Shown: in pieces, positions 7,248 through 11,570 of the stretch
How the letters are laid out: each line of letters opens with the position of its first letter
How positions within the stretch are numbered: position 1 is the stretch's first letter
Source: Flavobacterium psychrophilum
GTDB lineage: Bacteria > Bacteroidota > Bacteroidia > Flavobacteriales > Flavobacteriaceae
DNA length: 11,570 nt
Assembly: GCA_945897545.1 (NCBI GenBank)
Contig: CAMDGJ010000078.1
Span: 1-11,570, forward strand
Reading direction: 5' to 3'
The notes under the pieces: model-generated
Seen by the model: the letters and a program-made list of their open reading frames with translations, nothing else
Told to the model about the DNA's origin: nothing
Database searches by the model: none
Position numbers and translations under genes: made by a program

Positions 7248-7265
7248 AGAAATGACTTATATTTG
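7236..7265 (+). promoter_or_regulatory. Promoter of the enoyl reductase gene, TTG-N19-TATATTTG
   Basis: TTG (7236-7238) and TATATTTG (7258-7265) are separated by exactly 19 bases, a full consensus match. The -33 element falls within the final codons of recN and the -7 element just after its stop. Predicted start of transcription is near 7269, giving a leader of about 37 bases. This separates the reductase gene from the bamD-recN run. Confidence 0.7.
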
Positions 7266-7306
7266 TTTCCTTTAAAAATACCCAAAACTCAATAAATAGC
7301 ACAACT

Positions 7307-8500
7307 ATGATCATAGAACCAAGAATGAGAGGATTCATTTGTTTGACCGCTCACCCAAAAGGATGCGAACAAAATGTAAAAAATCAAATCAAATACGTTA
7401 CATCAAAAGAACCTATTGAAGGAGCAAAAAAAGTATTGGTAATTGGTGCTTCAACCGGATTTGGTTTGGCTTCTAGAATTACAAGTGCTTTTGGTTCTGA
7501 CGCGGCTACTATTGGCGTGTTTTTCGAAAAACCATCTACTGCTGGTCGAACAGCTTCTCCGGGTTGGTATAATGCTGCTGCTTTCGAAAATGAAGCGCAT
7601 AAAGCGGGATTGTATGCTAAAAGTGTAAACGGGGACGCCTTTTCGAATGAAGTAAAAAAACAAACATTAGACTTAATTAAAGCTGATTTAGGTCAGGTTG
7701 ATTTGGTTATTTACAGTTTGGCTTCGCCCGTTCGATTGCATCCAGTTACAGGAGTTTTGCATCGTTCGGTTTTGAAACCAATTGGAGCAACTTATACGAA
7801 CAAAACCGTTGATTTTCATACCAGAATTGTTTCTGAAATTAGTATTGAAGCTTCTCAAGGAGATGATATTGACAATACGGTTGCTGTAATGGGTGGCGAA
7901 GATTGGGCTATGTGGATTGAGGCGCTGAAAGCAGATAATCTTTTAGCAGCTGGCGCTACAACAATTGCCTATTCTTATATTGGACCCTCTTTAACCGAAG
8001 CTGTTTACAGAAAAGGAACTATAGGTCGTGCCAAAGATCACCTTGAAGCGACAGCATTTGCTATAACAGATAGCTTGAAATCCGTAGATGGAAAAGCATT
8101 TGTTTCTGTCAACAAAGCTTTGGTAACTCAAGCCAGTTCCGCTATTCCGGTTATTCCATTGTACATTTCTTTGTTGTATAAAATAATGAAAGAAGAAGGA
8201 ATTCACGAAGGTTGTATCGAACAAATACAACGTTTGTTTCAAGATCGATTATATACCGGAAAACCAATTCCTACGGATGAAAAAGGTAGAATTCGAATTG
8301 ATGATTGGGAAATGCGCGACGATGTTCAAGAAAAAATAGCTAAACTTTGGTTGCAAGCCACAACTGAAACATTACCAGAAATAGGAGATTTACCAGGTTA
8401 CAAAAGTGATTTTAATAGCTTATTTGGTTTTGGATTCGAAGGTGTAGATTATTTAGCCGATTCGAATGAAATGGTAGGCGTTCCTAGTATTGTTTCCTAA
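7307..8500 (+). CDS. fabV: trans-2-enoyl-CoA / enoyl-ACP reductase (FabV/TER family)
   Basis: This enzyme reduces the trans-2 double bond of enoyl thioesters with NADH, the last step of each fatty-acid elongation round. At 397 residues it matches the roughly 400 of FabV and is far longer than FabI. Family marks are the start IIEPRMRGFICLTAHPKGC (2-20), the nucleotide-binding loop GASTGFG (47-53), FFEKPS and GWYN (86-89), then SLASPVR. The active-site pair spaced Y-x8-K is Tyr234 and Lys243, in VYRKGTIGRAK. The C-terminal part includes IEQIQRLFQDRLY and DDWEMRDDVQ, also typical. FabV and trans-2-enoyl-CoA reductase are close homologues, and sequence alone does not settle whether the carrier is ACP or CoA. 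Enzymes of this family are intrinsically poorly sensitive to triclosan. It has its own promoter at 7236-7265 and its own terminator. Confidence 0.93.
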   Translation: MIIEPRMRGFICLTAHPKGCEQNVKNQIKYVTSKEPIEGAKKVLVIGASTGFGLASRITSAFGSDAATIGVFFEKPSTAGRTASPGWYNAAAFENEAHKAGLYAKSVNGDAFSNEVKKQTLDLIKADLGQVDLVIYSLASPVRLHPVTGVLHRSVLKPIGATYTNKTVDFHTRIVSEISIEASQGDDIDNTVAVMGGEDWAMWIEALKADNLLAAGATTIAYSYIGPSLTEAVYRKGTIGRAKDHLEATAFAITDSLKSVDGKAFVSVNKALVTQASSAIPVIPLYISLLYKIMKEEGIHEGCIEQIQRLFQDRLYTGKPIPTDEKGRIRIDDWEMRDDVQEKIAKLWLQATTETLPEIGDLPGYKSDFNSLFGFGFEGVDYLADSNEMVGVPSIVS

Positions 8501-8522
8501 AATATAATTATATAAAAATGTC

Positions 8523-8555
8523 AAAAACCACCTTGCATCGCTTGGTGGTTTTTTT
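8523..8555 (+). terminator. Strong intrinsic terminator after the enoyl reductase gene
   Basis: AAAAACCACC (8523-8532) pairs perfectly with GGTGGTTTTT (8544-8553) around an 11-base loop, and the T-run continues to 8555. The A-rich left arm makes the hairpin usable on both strands, although no minus-strand gene ends here. Confidence 0.9.
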
Positions 8556-8575
8556 ATAGATAAAGATTATCTTTG
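8542..8575 (+). promoter_or_regulatory. Probable promoter of the glycosyltransferase-coaE pair
   Basis: TATCTTTG (8568-8575) matches TAnnTTTG. The nearest usable TTG (8542-8544) is 23 bases upstream, at the long edge of accepted spacing, and lies in the right part of the terminator hairpin. Transcription would start near 8579, about 39 bases before the glycosyltransferase ATG. Confidence 0.45.
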
Positions 8576-8591
8576 TTAAAATTATGGAACA

Positions 8592-8606
8592 AAAGTGTTA
8601 CACTTT
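8592..8606. repeat. Perfect palindrome AAAGTGT-T-ACACTTT in the glycosyltransferase leader
   Basis: Two exact 7-base arms around a single T lie just downstream of the predicted transcription start and 11 bases before the ATG at 8618. Position and symmetry fit an operator for a dimeric regulator or a small leader hairpin. I cannot name the regulator. Confidence 0.4.
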
Positions 8607-8617
8607 AAAATAGTATT

Positions 8618-9622
8618 ATGTTATATTCTTTAATAATACCGGTTTACAATCGCCCAGATGAAGTGGATGAGCTTTTAGAGAGTTTGTCGCATTTAGATTA
8701 TAATGAAGATTTTGAAATTGTAATTGTCGAAGATGGCTCATCTATGAAGTGTGACGATGTAGTGCAACATTACCGTGAGAAATTAAATATTTCCTATTAT
8801 TACAAAGAAAATTCAGGACCTGGAGATTCCAGAAATTACGGAATGAAAAAAGCAAAAGGAGATTATTTTATTATTTTCGACTCCGATTGTATCATTCCAA
8901 AAAACTATTTAACGGAAGTTTCCCTTGCCTTGAACGAAGGTTACGTAAATTGTTTTGGTGGTCCCGATAAAGCTTTGGACAGCTTTTCTGACGTACAAAA
9001 AGCCATTAATTTTGCTATGACTTCATTTCTCACCACAGGAGGAATAAGAGGTGGCTCTGAGAAAATAGACAAGTTTCAACCTCGGAGTTTTAATATGGGA
9101 TTGTCTCGAAAAGCCTTTGAAGCTTCTAATGGGTTTGGGAATATTCATCCTGGCGAAGATCCAGACTTATCCATCAGATTGTGGAATTTAGGTTTTGAAA
9201 CTAAACTTTTCGCAAAAGCTTTCGTCTATCACAAAAGAAGAATCGACTGGGAAAAATTTACAGTTCAGGTCAATAAATTTGGCAAAGCAAGGCCAATTCT
9301 TAATAGTTGGTATCCTCAGCACAACAAGATTACTTTTTTCTTTCCAACAGTTTTTATTATTGGATTATTCTTGTCGGTTTTGTTATATGTTGTTAGTCAA
9401 AAATTTGACTATCTTCTTCAATTGTATTTTGTTTACTTTTTGGCACTTTTTTTGGTGTCAACGTATCAAAACAAAAGCTTTAAAATAGGTTTTCTTTCAA
9501 TCAAAGCCGTTTGGAAACAATTTTACGGTTACGGAACTGGTTTTATAGAATCTTTTGTCAAAGTGATTATTATGAAACAAAAACCGCAAGAGGCTTTCCC
9601 AGAGTTATTTTTCAAAAAATAA
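8618..9622 (+). CDS. Family 2 glycosyltransferase with C-terminal membrane anchor
   Basis: The 334 residues begin with a GT-A fold typical of CAZy family GT2: YSLIIPVYNRPDEVDELLESL (3-23), the nucleotide-sugar-binding VEDGSS (37-42), and the metal-binding DSD (88-90) in FIIFDSDCIIP. Then come FNMGLSRKAFEASNGF (158-173) and the acceptor-side GEDPDLSIRL (179-188), which supplies the likely catalytic base in the ED pair. Two hydrophobic segments follow at about 239-259 and 264-282, with a short basic tail, so the enzyme should sit on the inner membrane with its catalytic domain in the cytoplasm. Donor and acceptor cannot be told from the sequence; a glycan, glycolipid or polysaccharide product is likely. 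It begins after the terminator at 8523-8555 and is separated from coaE by one base, so the two are cotranscribed. Confidence 0.9.
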   Translation: MLYSLIIPVYNRPDEVDELLESLSHLDYNEDFEIVIVEDGSSMKCDDVVQHYREKLNISYYYKENSGPGDSRNYGMKKAKGDYFIIFDSDCIIPKNYLTEVSLALNEGYVNCFGGPDKALDSFSDVQKAINFAMTSFLTTGGIRGGSEKIDKFQPRSFNMGLSRKAFEASNGFGNIHPGEDPDLSIRLWNLGFETKLFAKAFVYHKRRIDWEKFTVQVNKFGKARPILNSWYPQHNKITFFFPTVFIIGLFLSVLLYVVSQKFDYLLQLYFVYFLALFLVSTYQNKSFKIGFLSIKAVWKQFYGYGTGFIESFVKVIIMKQKPQEAFPELFFKK

Positions 9623-9623
9623 T

Positions 9624-10208
9624 ATGACAAAAATAATTGGTTTAACAGGAGGTATTGGAAGTGGGAAAACCACTGTTGCTAAACATTTTATGGATGCCGG
9701 AATCCCTATTTATATTGCCGACGATGAAGCACGAAAGATTATGCAATCTGATGAAATTATTGCTGAAATCAAAAAAACTCTCGGCCTTACTGTTTTTGAT
9801 AATGGTATTGTAAATCGAGGAAAGTTATCAGGAATCGTGTTTAACGATCCTGAAAAATTAAAACTACTTAATGCAATCATTCATCCAGCCGTAAAAAAAC
9901 ATTTTAGTAGTTGGATTTCAAACCATAAAAACGCTCCTTATATTATTTATGAAGCCGCAATTTTATTTGAAAGCGGAAGCTATAAAGATTGTGATATTAT
10001 TATCACTGTTACTGCACCATTGGAATTACGAATTCAAAGAGTAATTCAACGCGATAAAACCACTCGCGAAAATGTTTTAAGAAGAATAAATATGCAATGG
10101 AATGATAATCAACGTATCGAAAAAAGCGACTATGTTATTGAAAATAAAACTCTTGAAACCACAAAATTTTCAACTGACAAAATTCTTAAAATTTTGAAGA
10201 TTCAATAA
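9624..10208 (+). CDS. coaE: Dephospho-CoA kinase
   Basis: CoaE phosphorylates the 3' hydroxyl of the dephospho-CoA ribose with ATP, the final step of CoA synthesis. The 194 residues are normal for the family. The P-loop GGIGSGKT covers 9-16, IADDEARKI (31-39) gives the acidic active-site pair with Asp33, and IIHPAV is the conserved histidine motif of the CoA domain. The lid carries RVIQRDKTTRENVLRRINMQ, with the arginines expected to bind phosphates. The C-terminus ends in the usual DYVIEN element before a short variable tail. The ATG is one base after the glycosyltransferase stop. It is not next to coaBC: the two CoA genes are about 5 kb apart and under different promoters. Confidence 0.96.
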   Translation: MTKIIGLTGGIGSGKTTVAKHFMDAGIPIYIADDEARKIMQSDEIIAEIKKTLGLTVFDNGIVNRGKLSGIVFNDPEKLKLLNAIIHPAVKKHFSSWISNHKNAPYIIYEAAILFESGSYKDCDIIITVTAPLELRIQRVIQRDKTTRENVLRRINMQWNDNQRIEKSDYVIENKTLETTKFSTDKILKILKIQ

Positions 10209-10266
10209 TGTAGTTGTTTGTTGTTAATCTTTGGTTAATTTATTATTAATTATATTGTTAAAATAC

Positions 10267-10274
10267 TAAATTTG
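10267..10274 (+). promoter_or_regulatory. -7 element directly before the histidine kinase start
   Basis: TAAATTTG is an exact TAnnTTTG match ending 5 bases before the ATG at 10280. No TTG occurs 17-23 bases upstream (10241-10250 reads TATTATTAAT), so the -33 element is degenerate. If used, the transcript would be leaderless or nearly so. Confidence 0.4.
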
Positions 10275-10279
10275 TATCG

Positions 10280-11570
10280 ATGAATAAATTGTTTTTTAAA
10301 ATACTTGTATTATTAATGAGTTTATCCTTAATCGGGATAATTTTAGTTCAAGTTTATTGGTTCAATACCTCTTTTCAAAACAATGACGAGCAATTTAAAT
10401 ATCATGTTAAGCAGGTTGTGGGTATTGTTGCTGAAAAGCTTCAAAAACAAGAGGAATATACCTATTACGAAAAATTTAATCGGTATAAAGATAGCACAGG
10501 AAAAATTCCTCAAAAAAATGATTTATTGGAGTTTTATTACGTTCAAAAAAATCACAAAAACAATACAACAATTGTATTTTCAAACAGCATATCATCTGAA
10601 AATTACGATATATCATCAACGTTCTTTGATAAAAAATTAGATAGTGTAAAAATTAAAAACTTTAATTCCAAGAGGGTTACTGAAGTTTATGACAATAATA
10701 GATTCGACAATTCAAAGATACAAAGCAATTTGACGCCGGATGTAAAAATTGAAAAATCTGGAAGTTTGGATGTTCTTGATAATATAGCCTATGAAATAAA
10801 TTACAAAGAAATTGCCTCAGCTATGCCTCTGCAAGAAAGGGTTACAAAAGAAACTTTGCAGAAGTTATTAAAAAAAGAATTAGAAGAATATGGTGTAGAT
10901 ACACGATTCGAATTTGGAATTTATAGTAGCGGATTGGCTACAAAAGTAAAATCGAATGGATTTAAATATGATAAAAATTCGACCTATTCTATTCCGATTT
11001 TTGCAGACAATGAAGGGAATACTAAATATCAATTATTAGTTTCATTTCCTCAGAAAAAGAAGTTTTTACTTACTGACCTTGTTGGTATAACTTTATTGTC
11101 AATCATTTTTACACTAATCATAATTATTGCTTATTCAAGTGCTTTAAGTCAATTGATTCGACAACGTCACATTTCTGAAATTAAATCAGATTTCATTAAT
11201 AATATGACACATGAGTTTAAAACTCCTATTGCAACAATAAATTTGGCTTTGGACGCTATTAAAAATCCAAAGATTATTGATGATAAGGAAAAGGTACTTA
11301 AGTATTTGCAGATGATTAAAGACGAAAATAAACGGATGCATGCACAAGTTGAGAATGTATTGCGAATTTCTAAATTAGAAAAGAAAGAATTAAATATAAT
11401 CAAGGAATCTACTAATATTCATGGGGTTATTGAAGATGCTATCGAACATGTTCATTTGATACTAGAAGATAGAGAAGGCACAATTACAAAACGTTTTGAT
11501 GCAATTCGAACTAGTGTTTTGCTTAATGAAGTTCATTTCATTAACGTAATTGTAAATATATTGGAGAATG
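10280..11570 (+). CDS. Two-component sensor histidine kinase (partial, C-terminus cut by window edge)
   Basis: Reading from the ATG at 10280 gives 430 residues with no stop. Residues 1-5 are a short basic lead, then a first membrane segment (about 6-27) ending in LIGIILVQVYW, a pattern seen in Bacteroidota kinases of the RprX type. A large extracytoplasmic sensor region (about 28-262) follows with no domain I recognise, then a second membrane segment (about 267-289). The H-box FINNMTHEFKTPIATI places the phosphoacceptor at His311. Only about 20 residues separate the second membrane segment from the H-box, too few for a HAMP domain. The window ends at the start of the N-box (VNILEN), so the ATPase domain is incomplete. 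A response regulator gene is expected just downstream, but that is inference. The start at 10280 is preferred over the ATG at 10316 because it keeps the basic N-terminus before the first membrane segment. Confidence 0.92.
   Translation, partial: MNKLFFKILVLLMSLSLIGIILVQVYWFNTSFQNNDEQFKYHVKQVVGIVAEKLQKQEEYTYYEKFNRYKDSTGKIPQKNDLLEFYYVQKNHKNNTTIVFSNSISSENYDISSTFFDKKLDSVKIKNFNSKRVTEVYDNNRFDNSKIQSNLTPDVKIEKSGSLDVLDNIAYEINYKEIASAMPLQERVTKETLQKLLKKELEEYGVDTRFEFGIYSSGLATKVKSNGFKYDKNSTYSIPIFADNEGNTKYQLLVSFPQKKKFLLTDLVGITLLSIIFTLIIIIAYSSALSQLIRQRHISEIKSDFINNMTHEFKTPIATINLALDAIKNPKIIDDKEKVLKYLQMIKDENKRMHAQVENVLRISKLEKKELNIIKESTNIHGVIEDAIEHVHLILEDREGTITKRFDAIRTSVLLNEVHFINVIVNILEN

Noticed and set aside
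9195..9488. Plus-strand open frame of 97 codons
   Set aside because: It is a frame-shifted shadow of the glycosyltransferase C-terminal half, including its membrane segments.
10178..10196. Short hairpin CAAAATT-CTTAA-AATTTTG at the end of coaE as a terminator
   Set aside because: It is within the coding sequence, all-AT in its core and not followed by a T-run.
10383..10640. Plus-strand open frame of 85 codons
   Set aside because: It lies inside the histidine kinase in another frame; the kinase frame starting at 10280 carries membrane segments and the H-box.
11167..11403. Minus-strand open frame of 78 codons
   Set aside because: It is antisense to the conserved H-box region of the histidine kinase and shows no motif of its own.

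Overview
The window is AT-rich (roughly two thirds A+T by eye) and looks like chromosome of a Flavobacterium-type member of the Bacteroidota. Evidence for this: the gene order dapA-bamD-rpoZ-like-coaBC-DUF4835-recN, an omega subunit of the divergent Bacteroidota kind, A-rich leaders in place of Shine-Dalgarno sequences, and promoters of the TTG-N19-TAnnTTTG type used by this phylum's primary sigma factor. The genus is an inference from these features, not a database match.

Layout. Positions 1-668 (minus strand) hold the start of a lipoprotein made of the nucleotide-binding C-terminal domain of 5'-nucleotidase; it runs off the left edge. Everything else is on the plus strand. A small unknown protein (717-1235) comes first, then dapA (1244-2131), probably in one transcript. 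After a 132-base gap with an exact flavobacterial promoter comes a tight run: bamD (2264-3103), rpoZ-like omega (3112-3429), coaBC (3438-4643), a DUF4835 secreted protein overlapping coaBC by 4 bases (4640-5530), and recN (5583-7247). An enoyl reductase of the FabV/TER family (7307-8500) has its own exact promoter, whose -33 element lies inside the last codons of recN, and ends at a strong intrinsic terminator (8523-8555). A membrane-anchored family 2 glycosyltransferase (8618-9622) is followed after one base by coaE (9624-10208). A two-transmembrane sensor histidine kinase begins at 10280 and runs off the right edge.

How the genes fit together. These are largely housekeeping functions: diaminopimelate/lysine and peptidoglycan precursors (DapA), outer-membrane protein assembly (BamD), transcription (omega), coenzyme A synthesis at both an early stage (CoaBC) and the last step (CoaE), fatty-acid synthesis (enoyl reductase) and DNA repair (RecN). 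I saw no mobile element, CRISPR array, tRNA, rRNA or defence system.

The most interesting points are substitutions at textbook catalytic or allosteric positions (CoaBC Asn to Asp and Cys to Ser; DapA His56 to Lys), a free-standing nucleotidase C-domain lipoprotein, the near-leaderless promoter placement of the histidine kinase, and small perfect palindromes in the leaders of bamD and the glycosyltransferase. I do not see an obviously new multi-gene system.
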